64,000 nucleotides of DNA from Cerrena zonata. Taxonomy: Eukaryota > Basidiomycota > Agaricomycetes > Polyporales > Cerrenaceae. How positions within the stretch are numbered: the stretch's first letter is position 1; each line of letters starts with the position of its first letter. Made by a program: the position numbers and the translations under genes. The notes beneath the pieces were generated by a model. It ran no database searches and was not told where the DNA came from. It saw nothing but the letters and a program-made list of their open reading frames with translations. This document shows, one piece after another, positions 35,333 through 47,524 of the stretch. The DNA lies in contig JASBNA010000084.1 in NCBI GenBank assembly GCA_038087015.1, forward strand, positions 109,161 to 173,160, written 5' to 3'.

Positions 35333-37445
35333 TCAAATTGATGATTCCTGAATCAACTGCCTGGCTTTGTCTGAACGGGGTGTCATTATGCACGGAACGT
35401 AATCCGGAGACCTAGTTTATGTAATATTAGTAAGGCAGGAATACTACGTCGTATAGAAATTGCACATACGAGACAATACCAGAGACTACAGAGGAGAAAG
35501 GATCAAACACCTTTCCATCCTCGTTGACGGTAGGTTGAATCGTGAACGTGTGAAGAACCGAAGCAATGGTCATGAACAAGGACCCTGTGGCTAAATAGCG
35601 ACCGGGACATATTCTGTGCGATATGACTGATTAGCTAATCTTTCCAGAGAAGTATAAGCGACACAAACCTCCTCCCAAACCCGAACGCGAGGGTAAGAGG
35701 GTTTCTGACAGAAGGGTCCAATTTACCATCTTTAATGTACCGCTCGGGTTTGAAGACCGTTGGTTCTGGGTAGTCCACGGGATCATGTAACATTGCCCTA
35801 GAAAAGGGTCGTGATAATGTTTCCCAAGATGAACGGTATAACAACGAACCAAGCGTTCTGTAAGAGGTGTAAAATAAGCTAGTTGGCTCTTCAAGTTCCT
35901 TTGTCAAACGCATACTCACAGCAATGACTGTGCTACCTTTGGGTATTAGAAACCCATTGTAAATGTCGTCACTCATAACGCGGTGGTAAACGCCTAGTGG
36001 AAGTACGACCATCCATCGCATAGCCTCCAACGCGATAGCTTGGATGTAAACAAGGTCATCGTGATCATCAAAGTCCGGAAGCCTGTCTGGACCAACGACA
36101 CGATGCAATTCTTCTTGTGCCTTTCGTTGTATATCAGGATACAAGGACATGGCAATCATGAAAGATTGAGCTGCGGAGGTTGTCTGGCGACACTCTGAGC
36201 GATTTTCCGCAAACGAACGAGTAAATACGTACAGTATCTGCTGCAGCTATTGAAATGATAAGTATATGAATACTCCTCCTTTCTCGAGTAGTATTAGGAT
36301 GAGACTTACCTGCGTACGATATGCCAGAAACGTTTCGAGCCAATTCCTCGTCCGTAGGGCTGAGCACTGAGCTCCCTGATCTCCGCTGCATGCGCTCAAT
36401 CAACGAAGTAGTTAGCGAAGGAGTTGCTTTGCCATCGTGCTAGTAGATCATAGTTGGATCAGATAGTTTGTCAAGAACCAGAATAGGACGGACTATATCT
36501 TGTTGAATCTTATCGAATGGCTTGTTTCGCATCGTCTCTACAATAGGCCGGTAATAGTTTGTCGTCCTTTTGACGAGGAACCCAGGAAACCACTCTGGAA
36601 GGTGTTTGAGGAATGGAAAGTATTCCACCCAATGTGCTCCGGGGAGCATCACAACGCTAAGACCCAATACGGCCTCTTCAGCTAGGCGAACGTATTCGTC
36701 ATGTATGTCGGTTATGTCCATGTCATAAGCGATCTTCAAGATTATTGCTGTGAATATGCTAATAGAATGTATGTCAAATGCATTCAATGAAGGTGCAAAT
36801 GAAGACTTACTGTCGAACATGTTGGCCCAAATCATTATCATTATTTGAATTTAAAGCACGACGAAGGAAGGCGCGAGATTCTCGTAGTTGAATAGGTTGG
36901 AACTTCGGTACTTCACGTTGATTGAAGTATTGATGGAACTCTCGGCGATGGTTACGCCACTTTGGAGAGTACGGCATTAGTCCGATATTCCAGTCCCAGA
37001 ATATCCTGCAACCACACGCTCACAGTCAACCAACCATAACCGAGTACAATAAGGATATGATCCTACATTTCCACAACAGTCGATGTTGGTCTGTCAGAGT
37101 ATATGTCTGATCGTTTCTCTAGGAGATCGAAAGCAGATTTGGCAGAATTCAAAATGACAGTGGGTTGACTGGCTAAATTCAGGTACACGACGTCTCCTAA
37201 AGTTATGGTTGATCAGGCTGATCGTTTACATTCGATTAGCATAAGCATAAAGACGAACCGTAAACCTTCGACCAGTCGGTGAACGTCTTCCACGGAGTTA
37301 CAGATGGCATGTCGAGAAGATTCCCAATAATAGGATAACCATTAGGACCGGGCGGAAGAGCAGTTGATGTTGCGGTAAGCCGCTTCAACCATCGTAAGAA
37401 AAGAAAGGTGATGAGAAGAATAATGGATAAAATCACAAATTGCAT
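35333..37445 (-). CDS. Cytochrome P450 monooxygenase 2 (tandem paralogue)
   Basis: Eleven exons: 37445-37259, 37196-37067, 37005-36811, 36758-36494, 36439-36310, 36246-36233 (14 nt), 36183-35920, 35857-35850 (8 nt), 35797-35669, 35613-35470 and 35411-35333, giving 514 residues. Anchor, hinge (LPPGPNGYPIIGN), I-helix AAADT, ExxR as EAMR, KPERY and the ICPGRYLA heme loop are all present. Every exon except the third has the same length as in P450 1, and phases agree throughout, so the pair arose by tandem duplication. The intron 36493-36440 uses donor GTCCGT, slightly unusual. Most gene finders would skip the 8-nt exon and wrongly extend exon 7. Substrate unknown. Confidence 0.9.
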
Positions 37446-38467
37446 GTTGTCTGAGTGCAACCCACCGTTTTTACGGTCTTTATATATCCCAAAGAGAAGT
37501 AGGGCGATTCGGTCAGCATGCACCCACGATCTCCACCTCTCCAATCTTTTTCACTAATGCATGCCGTATCACGCGATGTGGTAGTGCAAATTGAATTATC
37601 CCAGGTCTATTCCCATGAATGTCATGGGTAGGCGTTATATGGCTAGGTGACAGGCGGAATGGAATCCGGTATGTAAGGGTGTGTATAAAGAGTTTGTACA
37701 ATTCAAACTGTATCGTACCTGGCGGCCTTTGGTTGCGTACTATATTTATCGGTCGTCGTTACTCAGGAGTGCTGTAAGCACCCCTATCTGTTCTCGATTA
37801 GTCAGATATCTATCCGTGCAACCAAACGGAGACATCGGCCGGTGAAGATGAACTCCCGATGTACATTTGGTAGCACAAGAGGCATTGGGATGGTCTGGAA
37901 ATGCTCAACACATGATGATTGTGATATGATTGAATCTGTCAAAATCTGAGGGACACACAGATAGGCATGGAGTCATGAGAGAATGAGCCTCGGAAGTTGG
38001 CAGTGGATACTGACAGTCTATCCCTACCTCTTATATCCAGGATATACACTGTAGCTGCATTTCATTGTCAGTGTGGCAACTTGAAGATGGTGATGACCTG
38101 GATAGTTTGACCAGTCTGACTCGGCTAAATATTCTTTTAATATGTACTTATAATATATAATATATCTCTAAGTTTAGTAATGGCGCTGCCATATCCAATA
38201 CTGAGTGAGTGGCTTTGCGTTCCTTGGTAGAATCTTATTACCGTCGTACTTGTGGGATATGCATTGAGATATATCACGCTGGGACTGACAGTCAAGCAAA
38301 AAAAAAACGAAAAGATAATGACTTATTAGTGCAGGCAAACTACAAGTGAATGTACGTTTTAACGAAGGACTCAAGTTGGCAGAAGGAGTGGTGTTAATTT
38401 TACTAGGTAGCAAATAATAGGGGTATAGGTAACGGAAAGTATAGATCATCGTTTGTAAGCCTTGGGT
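37446..38467. other. Intergenic between P450 genes
   Basis: Holds the P450 2 promoter and the 3' flank of P450 3. There is a run of nine A at about 38297 and an AT-rich patch at about 38140-38165. No gene or clear repeat. Confidence 0.45.
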
Positions 38468-40699
38468 TCACCAATTTGCAACAAAGTCGGCCTCCTCGCG
38501 ACTAAGTTCATGTTCAAAGATCTCGAATGTCGATCGTGCACTGGCGTACTCAGCACGGATCAAGTTGGCATGTTGTTCACTGCGAACATTTAACGTGCAC
38601 GAGAAAGGCTTGGGCCCTGTGGCAAGCCCCTAGACACCAGTTGTCAGAATATACTCATAATGCATCAAGTACCAACGAATAGCTTACGGGTGCAAAATCG
38701 TCGAAACGTATGGGACATTGAGGGTCACGTTGACGGTTCTCTGTGGATTCAAAATTAAAAGCCCAAAGGAGGTTGAGAACAGACATTTTCTATGAGATTA
38801 TTAGTATCACTCGACGTTGTGCTGCAGTTGTCACAGAAGTGCGTACAATAGACGTGTTTGCGAAGTAGATTCCAGGACAAATTCGCTAATGGTCAAGCGT
38901 ATGTTTAGCGTCTCAGAATAAAGAAAACAAGACCCTTACCCTTCCACTACCGAAGTGTAGATCATGGCGGAAGCCAGTATCATCTGCTCCAGGCTTAGTT
39001 CCGAACTCCGAGGATAGAAATCGGGAAGGGTTGAATAGTTCAGGTTCGTCGAAGAGGTCAGGGTCACGATAGATGCCGTCTGAGAACTCTTATTGAGATA
39101 TGTATGTTCAATAGAGGAAACATGAGTATACTTACAGTAATTCATGAAGATGGTCGAGCCCTTAGGCACAAGATAGCCTTCCACCTACGAGAATGAGTAA
39201 CTCAAATGCACCGGTACAAGATCGAAACAAATACCATTTCGTCCGCTGTTGACATGTGAGGCGCTCCAAGTGGTACAGGAGGGAAGAATCGATTGGTCTA
39301 GAGGCGGGTCTTGTAAACGATATTAGTTTCTCATCATAAGATATGCCACTTACTTCGTTCACGACAGCTTGTACATATGGAAGACGTTCAAAATCGTCTA
39401 AGTTTGGTAATCGATCTGTACCAACAAGTTCGTCAATCTCCTTCTGCGCTTCACGCTGTACTTGAGGATGATGAACCAGACAGAACACGAAAGTCTGCAT
39501 AAATGCCGTTATTGTGAGAGACCCTGCTTCCAGACAGTTTGCTCCGACAGCCCTAGAAGACCATATCAATTAACATCAAGACGAAGAACCAATTGCATAT
39601 ATAACATACGCAGCCAATTCCGGTGTCAAACCGAGCTTCTGTTGTTGGTCCATAACATCTTCCAAGAAGCAACCATTCCTCTTGTTCATCCTGATACGAG
39701 ATTCACACATATCCCTTAATTGAAAGAAGATCTTTTGATATTGTGCTCGAAGTGCCAGACATTTTTGCTTCCATGGTGCCCATCGTGCGGGAACGTACTT
39801 CAAGAGAGGAATGAAATCAATCGGAGGTATCGCTCCCGGTTCGAAGAGTACCTCCTGACCGTGTTCAAAGGTGGTGAATTCAGATGCGAGGCTATTTTCA
39901 AAACGTGGGGATCGAGTTCCATAGACCGTGGATAATATGGCCGAAACTGCCTGGCGGTGAATATGGGCAGAGATGTCCTGAGTAATATAGTTGTGAGATC
40001 TAATAGAAACGGCAGTATAGGCATCCGTCCACACCTGTGGTCGCTTCAATACGTCATAAACCAACTGAATGGCTTCTGCTTTTTGGATTGGCAAGTGCTT
40101 TGCACACGCTTCTTTGGAGAGAAACATTTGTATTGCTTTACGGAGTTGCTTCCATGGCTGATCTAAAAACGGGAATCATAGGGTATATAGAAATGATATC
40201 CTGCCCTCACGTACCAGGATTTCTGAAAGCCACATTTAGTCCACCTGAAACGATATTCACTGGCGTGAAAGACGGTCGACCTGCAGTGGAAACTCCGTGT
40301 CTATCCATATAATCCCGGATTATCTTGGGGCTCGTAATGATGATAGCAGTTCCATGAGCGATTTTAAGCTAAACAACGTAAGATTCAGAAATGTCACGTA
40401 TGGGTCGACTCTATAGACTTACAGAAAATATATTTCCATATTGTTTGGCCCAAGAGCTAAACCTAAGAATAATCCAGGCTTTTAGTGACGAAGAAACATG
40501 GTCAATTAATTACATACTGAATCCTTGTATATTCGGTAGGGAATTGGTGTAGGTTTCCAAGTAGGGGAAGGGTCGGCGGACCTGGTGGAAGGCTCCTTTC
40601 CCTTGATCCAATCCTAGACAATCGCCATACTAGAGCTAGGACTACGAAAGCCCACAGTGCAATGGACAGAGCCATTTCAAAGTACGAGAAGGGAACCAA
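38468..40699 (-). CDS. Cytochrome P450 monooxygenase 3
   Basis: Eleven exons: 40699-40518, 40462-40423, 40368-40215, 40162-39610, 39552-39354, 39297-39235, 39184-39136, 39079-38940, 38885-38847, 38789-38688 and 38629-38468, giving about 560 residues. An N-terminal anchor ([13 protein letters not shown]) precedes [19 protein letters not shown]. The I-helix reads [11 protein letters not shown] and lacks the usual Thr-Thr pair; ExxR is ETNR, split by an intron; NPSRF precedes the heme loop [15 protein letters not shown]. Family resemblance is to O-methylsterigmatocystin oxidoreductase-like P450s, but it is only a distant relative of P450 1 and 2 and has a different exon structure. The start could instead be the ATG at 40675 (MALSIALW). 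Confidence 0.88.
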
Positions 40700-41653
40700 A
40701 CTGTCATCAACCAGTCAAGAAGCATGTATATATGACGGCACGTCCGGGGCCCGCTAGAAATGCGGTGACCTTCTACCGCTTGAGTGGGAATAAATCAAGG
40801 GCAGAACATAGAGGCAAGACCTTGGCGTCGCGTAAGAAAGCCGGTCAGTTGCGATCAACTTGACGGTCCTTGTTTATATCTTCCTCGACCTTCCATGCCA
40901 AAATCCTTAATGAATAATGTAGTGTGGTGGATCTCTGACACATCCCTGTTTAATTGAGGGGCGATGACCGTCCAATAAGTCGATTGTCCTTATAGTGCAC
41001 TGTAAAGTCCCGATGTGAACCTGGCTAGACATCAGAACAGGGAAGACGCTAGAAAATGAAGCAAGCCAATGAGCATTCAATTTCCCATGGGATACCATCG
41101 CGACAAGTTCTTACCGCCGAGAACTTATGTCATAGGTCCGGTGTAAAGCCTTCGAGTTGTAGAAGTTTCCGACGATTATTTTTGTGAGATCCAAGGATGC
41201 CAGAGGTTCTACTATCATAATATAACCTCGGACCTACATCGATCATATTAGTCAAAGTGAACCTCGGGCTGATCATGATCTTTAGCTATGTGATGCACGT
41301 CTCTCCATGGAAGCATTTCAAGTGTTGGTGTTCCTCGAGCTTGGAGGGCTTGGATTTCCGAACCATCAAATCTATCCCTGCACTGTTCTGTTATCGATGT
41401 TCAGCCGGGCCCTGAAGCTTGTGGTAATCTTGCGGAATTCTAGGTCAGGGTCATTTCGTTGGCAACATGGCATAGTCGCGATTATTCCATGATGTATCAA
41501 GGGCCCTTCCGATTCGAAGACAATCCTAGAAGGGGAACCGCATGAGGGCGGTGGCTCAAACAGGTTTCACGATTTGAGAGAAAATACATATAGTCAAGGG
41601 CATTATTCCTTGAATCCAATCCCTCTTCCCTTGTCTTCACGTGCTTGACCGTA
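40700..41653. other. Divergent intergenic region between P450 3 and P450 4
   Basis: About 950 bases separate the two start codons. No additional frame, repeat or element was recognised; it should contain both promoters. Confidence 0.45.
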
Positions 41654-43971
41654 ATGTATTCTATAACGCCTGTTCTTCTGTTCTTCGTCTCGATACTTGT
41701 CGTGAGGCAAGTTGTGGAATTCTGGGGCGCTGTCAAGACTATCCGGTAAGTTATAAGCATGCAATGATAGAATCATACAATAACTCGAAGTTCTCCTCAG
41801 GAATACCCCTGGTTTCCGTGTAGTCCTAGGACCCGCCGGTTTACTTGCACTTATTCCTCGTTTATGGCGATATTTTAACATTGGGAGCGACATAGTATAC
41901 AATCACTATGATGACTTCAAGAGCTTTGGGTTGGACATTGTTAGCGCCGTATGCATCTTTCTTCAGAGTGCGAACCTTTACCATGTTTACTCGTTGACAT
42001 TGTAGGTATGTCTCTTACCCCAGACATCAGTCATGTTTTGGATAGCGGATCCCATGGTCATCAAGGCTAGTCTTCATAGTTACATAAATCGACCTCTAGT
42101 TCACACTATTTTCTTCTGTGCAGGAAATCATGAGTCAAAGAGTGCGGTTTCCGAAACCTGTGGCACTCTATGAAGGTCTGCGTGTCTATGGAAGTAATAT
42201 TATCGTATCTGAGGGCGAAGAATGGAAGAGATTACGCAAGATCTGCGCACCTGCATTCACTGAGGTATTATTGATCAAGTTTCGTCCCTTTGTCGCGGAT
42301 AACATATTGATACCTGTTCAGAACAATGCTAGGTTAGTCTGGGAAGAAACGGTCCATATAGTAGAGGGCCTATTTCGCAACGTCTGGGGAGATAACAAGG
42401 AGGTGGTGTACGATAATGCCTTGGACATGACTGTCCCTGTAAGTCAAGACGGGATGCTCACCACATTCATCGACTGAGATCCAAGTATTAGCTGGCTCTA
42501 CGAGTTATCGGAGCTGCTGGATTCGGTTACCGTATGGCATGGAAAGACGAGACGAATGTTCCAGATGGGCATCGAATGACATTTCAGGTAACTCCGTCTC
42601 GCTCACGTCGCCCGCTACGCCTCCTGACGATCAACCAGGAAACTCTTGCCACTGTGTCGAAAGAAATCTCTCTTAAAGCCCTCTTACCAGCGTGGGTCAT
42701 GTCGGTGACACCGAGGACTCGACGGATACAACAGGCTTTCAAAGAGCTGGAGGTACGAATGGGTTTTGTTGAGTGTTGACTGATATATTGACTGATTGTA
42801 CATCAATGCAGCTCTATGTGACAGAATTGGTCGACGCACGCAAGCAAGCCGATGACATAAAAACTTATGAAAAACATGATCTCTTGAGCAATTTACTCGC
42901 TGCTGGTGAGGGGATGGAGTTGACTGACCGTGAGGTATTCTGTACGTCTGATTACCCCCTTTTCCCCAACGTGTTGTATCTCAACGCCAATCCATAGCCA
43001 ACATATTCGTTTTTCTTATCGCCGGTCACGAGGTAGGAATGTATATTCCAACCATAGACTTGCTGATACTTCCTGTAACGTATAGACCACCTCGAGTGCA
43101 CTCTGTTTAGTGCTGGGCCTTCTGGCTTTGTATCCTGAGGAACAAAACAGGGCATACGAAGAGCTCACAAAAGCATTCCCAGACGGAAGGTCGCCGGTGA
43201 GTTAGCTCCAACCTGACATTATCATTATCATGGTGGTAATGTGAGATGATAGACATATGATGATGTTTCAAAACTGGTCTATATACAGTGGTAAGTCCAC
43301 AATCGACGGATATAAGACAGGATGACGAAAAGCTCGTACATAGCATTTTGTATGAAACCCTTCGGATGTTCCCAGCAGTAGGTTCACTCACCCTGTGATG
43401 GTCTCGGTGCTATTGAACTTTGACATTACCATCAGGAACCAGTTATCCCTAAGTACGCAACTGAGGACACTGCATTTGTAGTCAAGAATCGAAAAGGGGA
43501 GAATGTGAATTTCATAATTCCAGCGGGATCCAAACTTATGTTACACATAGGTGCAACCCATTACCATCGTACGTTCACTTGCCCTATGAGATTAGCAAGT
43601 TCTTACTTCAAGTTCGCGCAGCTGGATATTGGTCAGAACCTGAGAAATTCAACCCATCTCGTTTTCTAGGCGACTGGCCGAGAGATGCGTTCCTTCCGTT
43701 TAGCGGAGGGATGCGCTCATGTCCAGGACGCAGATTCGCAGAACTAGAATTTTTGGTCGTCCTCTCCATGCTGATCATGAAGTTCAAGATTGAGCTCAAT
43801 CCTGAGCCCGAGAACGTACATGAGACATTCGAAGAGACAAGAGACCGAGTCTTGAGCACGTATCTTGGGACAACTATGGTGTATGTCCAATCTATTCCAC
43901 CTGTCAATAACGTTGCCTTACCCGAATTGCATAGACCAATACGAGTTCCTATCCTCTTTACTAGAAGATAA
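41654..43971 (+). CDS. Cytochrome P450 monooxygenase 4
   Basis: Fourteen exons: 41654-41745, 41801-41948, 42006-42065, 42124-42264, 42322-42438, 42492-42587, 42639-42752, 42812-42941, 42998-43032, 43086-43196, 43253-43276, 43321-43377, 43436-43568 and 43622-43971, giving about 535 residues. The anchor is residues 1-20. The C-helix WKRLRK, I-helix LIAGHETT, ExxR ETLR, NPSRF and the heme loop FSGGMRSCPGRRFAE are all present. The intron after 42065 must start with GC (AAG/GCTAGT) for the conserved junction to read VIKEIM; the 44-nt intron after 43276 has the weak donor GTCTAT. It differs in family from the other three P450s and runs on the opposite strand. Substrate unknown. Confidence 0.85.
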
Positions 43972-44098
43972 TAGAGATTTGGTGAAAGCGTGCACTACAT
44001 TCCAAAACGAATTAGTCATTGTAATGCAGCTCTCATACGCGGAATGAGTTAGAACTTTACAGGCTAGGCTATAATACGATACTTTTCGTCGATGCAGA

Positions 44099-47028
44099 TT
44101 ATACAGCTATCATTTGCACATCAGGGATTGTCGACTTTACTCTTGACTGGTCGATGAGGTAGGTCAAGGTCGAGCTATTTTCTTCGCACCTGTGATTCGG
44201 AGACGTAAGTACTGAATCAGTTAAACGTATATTAGACGAGGATGGACTTACAGCCTGGATATTGTCTGCTCCGAATCAGACAAGCCTTTCTGTAATATCC
44301 GGAAAACACTCGCATACTCTCCAGAACGATCACGTAATTGTCGGCCATGGGTAGCAAGGAGTGCGGTCACCCATATTAAATCGAATTCCAAATGTGGGCT
44401 CTTCTCCAGGTGTTCCGCTACGAATCGTAACATGGGGTTGAGGTATACTAGAGGGAGTTGTCTTGCGAGTAGGCGAACGTCTTGTCGTGGTATACTTTCG
44501 TATACTTTGTGAATAAGGGGTTTCTCGTTGAGACGGAAGGCCATGACAAGTGCCTTCAGATACTCTCCTTTCGCGAGGACAGCGAGAAGGGATTGTGGAG
44601 TGAGATCGATGTCAAGGTCGAAGGGATCAAATGCGAGACTGTCGTCAACAGAGTAAATGAGTAATCCTTCAGTCGATGCTGCAGCCCACGCCCGCCCGGT
44701 CGGTGAAAAACGGACACATTTCGTTCTCGCCTCTTGCCGATACCTCCGTTTTGACATGTCCCCACGAGTGACGCCAGGTAACGAATAATCCATTCGATCC
44801 TCCAGATCACTCTCGTCGCCTCTCGTATCAACGAGGTCCACGTTACCTGCTTCAGTCACCTTCCGGCTATCCAAAAACTCCTGCGTTCCATCTAAGCTGA
44901 GGTTCTGGCTTATTTGAAACTTCTTCACCATCACCCCTTCCCGTACATCGTAGATGCAAACGTATTTGCTGTTTCCTCCGGCAAGAATGCATTGACCATC
45001 TGCGGTATAAGTGATACTGTTGAATGATTTACCGGAAGAATTGTTGGACGCAGCCATGCGATCATCTGCTTTACGACCACCGGAGATGTCTTTTCGTCCA
45101 TCGACGACACTTATCTGTTTTCCAAGAGAGACGTCGAAGAACATGATTTGTCCATCTAGAGATGAGGCGGCGAGCTCTTTGCCGTCGGGTCGGAAAGTGA
45201 CAGCAAGCACATCGGCACTCATCTGGTACGGTTCCACTGCATGGGAACGAGTGAAGACGTCCCATACTCGAACGGTCTTATCCCATGAGCCGCTTGCTAC
45301 GACGTTGCCGGTCGGGGAGAATGCTAGTGAGCTGACTGGGCCTTCATGACCAGTAAGTACGTCTAAGAGCTTTCCTGTTTGGACGGACCAAAGGAAAATT
45401 TCGAAGGAATCCGTAGAACCCGCCGCAACGACTTCACCACTTGGGTCAACCGCGAGGCAGGAAAATTGAACAGGCGAGGGAGAGGTGAATGTTCGGAAGT
45501 TACGATACCGAATAAGATCGAAGGCACGAACGGTACCATCAAGCGACGCAGTAAAGAGAACTTGACCTTGCTTGGCGAACTCGACAGCGGAAACAGCTGA
45601 TGAATGTTCTGTGAAAGTGACGAAGCAGAACCCAGAAGTCGTATTCCAGACCTTGACCTTGCCATCATCACCACCGGTGGCTACATTTTGACCATCGGGC
45701 GCATAGGCCAAGGTGTTCATATCGAAGTAATGGCCTTGTTGCTTCAATATATACGACTCGGACTGCCACTCCCAAACGAGAAGTTGCCCAAGTTTGCGTG
45801 CGCCGAATGCAAGCCATTCACCAGATGGGCTGATGGCCACAGAAGAGATTTTCTCTTGAGAGATGCTGAGCGTGTGAATATTGCTGAATGAGGGCATCTC
45901 CCAGAGACCGAAAACACCAGTAGAGAACCCAACGACTAGTAAGTTTGAGCCTGTATGGAATGTACTGCAGACCACTTTGGTCCCTGGTTGTTGGAAGTAC
46001 TTTCGTTTGTGAACTCCCCATCGCGTGTTGGCTATCTCGTAGGTGAGTTGACTTGGAGCTCGCGAGGTGGAAGCCACTGGTTCATCATCGTCTTCTTCGG
46101 AATCAGAATCTTCTTCTTTGGGCTTGGCTTTCCAGATGAATACGGCACCGTCACGGCTGACAGTATATATCTAGCACCAGAAATGAGTGTCAAATTAATG
46201 CAAATTTCAGGGTACGTCATACCGTTTTGCAGTCAGTCGAGAAATAAGCCCCCAAGACGACGTCGCGATGACCCGCAAAAGTTTTAGGACGGAAGTTTTC
46301 CAAAGGGTCGAGGGTGAAGAGGCGAGCAGTCATATCTCGGGAAGTCGTCAAAAAGCATCTGGAACATTTCGTGAGTAGATTAGGGTGTGAACAGTAGCGT
46401 TAACATACTTCGAGTCCGGTGCCCATTCGATGCTAAGCACCTCATCGTGATGACCAGTGTACGTTCGGTGTAAAACGAAAGGTGCGAATTCTCGCACAAG
46501 ATGGTTTGGAGTCCTCCATACTTGGACATGAGAGTCATGGGTCACGGCAATGTATTTTCCGTCAGGAGAGAACTTGATCGCCTTGACCGGCTTTTGAAAG
46601 TTGATATGGTGCAAAACAACACCTCGTCGAACGTTAACAAGAAGTGCTCTGCCATCTTGAGTTTTGTTTAGCTGGACAAAGGCTAAGAATGATAAGGAAC
46701 TTACTCTCATCTACACTAATGAGTACATTCGCATCGGGGCTTAACGCGATAGCAGCTATGTTCTTGCGGTTCTCAAAAGGGAATGTATGTGACTTGTTGC
46801 TGGGCACTGTCAACATTGAGTTACGAGATGCACGCATAGGGTACGTACTTCACAAGATCAAAAACAGTCACTCTGTTTCCAACAGGACTGTACACGGAAT
46901 TTCCGTCTGGTGTGAATACAATATTACCTTCCCGGTATACGGTTCCACACAGGTTGGAAAACTGTTGTAGTGTCAGCACTCGGATCGAAGAGGTAAATTA
47001 GAATGCGTACCTTATAATTTGCCTTCAT
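44099..47028 (-). CDS. PWP2: PWP2/UTP1, SSU processome WD40 protein
   Basis: PWP2 nucleates the UTP-B subcomplex that binds the 5' external spacer of pre-rRNA in the nucleolus. Seven exons: 47028-47011, 46961-46849, 46799-46705, 46655-46409, 46358-46223, 46170-44252 and 44189-44099, giving about 872 residues (yeast Pwp2 is 923). The start is the six-codon exon MKANYK, followed by FSNLCGTVYR, GNIVFTPDGN and NKSHTFPFENRKNIAAIALS, a stretch highly conserved in PWP2. Tandem WD40 repeats follow (IYTVSRDG, SGSWDKTVRVWD, GGDDGKVKVWN). The C-terminal Utp12-like helical region (LAVLAKGEYLKALVMAFRLN, RQLPLVYLNPMLRFVAEHLE) ends with LCEENSSTL across a last intron that a simple frame would miss. Convergent with P450 4, about 130 bases apart. 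Confidence 0.95.
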
Positions 47029-47524
47029 GAACGGTTTTTGGAGAGCCAAGATATCTGACGCAAGATATTTTAAATACCGAAGATTCAAGAGTCTACAAGT
47101 CGTTGTCTTCAAATGATTTGGATGACTTTTAGTAGACGCCTATTCTTACGATCGGTGTTCATCCCGTTTTGGAAATCGAGTACGTTCCAGCCTTCGGAAG
47201 TCCGAGTACCCCGATACGAAAACTCAGTCATTTCGAACCAGTTCTTACAAAGCAGCATTTTACATTATAAGCTTATAGATTATTGGGTACAGTCCACTAT
47301 TTTCGCTATGTACTGTATAATCTTTACTGAAGTGTCATAGAGCGTAACGACGGTGTCCATAGAAAGAGTGAATTGAGCTGGGTATCGATAAAGGTGTGGT
47401 ATTTCTGCCTTTATTTTGTTCGTCAGGGGTCATCTCATAAACATCTATAGAAGGTGAAATACGCACAACAGTCACTATATACTTTTTTATTCACAACGAG
47501 ATCCTGATATTACGGTTCTCCATT
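47029..47524. other. Intergenic upstream of PWP2
   Basis: Contains the PWP2 promoter and the 3' flank of the membrane-protein gene. No further frame or repeat was recognised. Confidence 0.5.

Noticed and set aside
46077..46170. PWP2 reading starting at 46077
   Set aside because: That codon is GTG (Val) in the middle of a WD40 exon; the conserved N-terminal exons lie upstream, to 47028.
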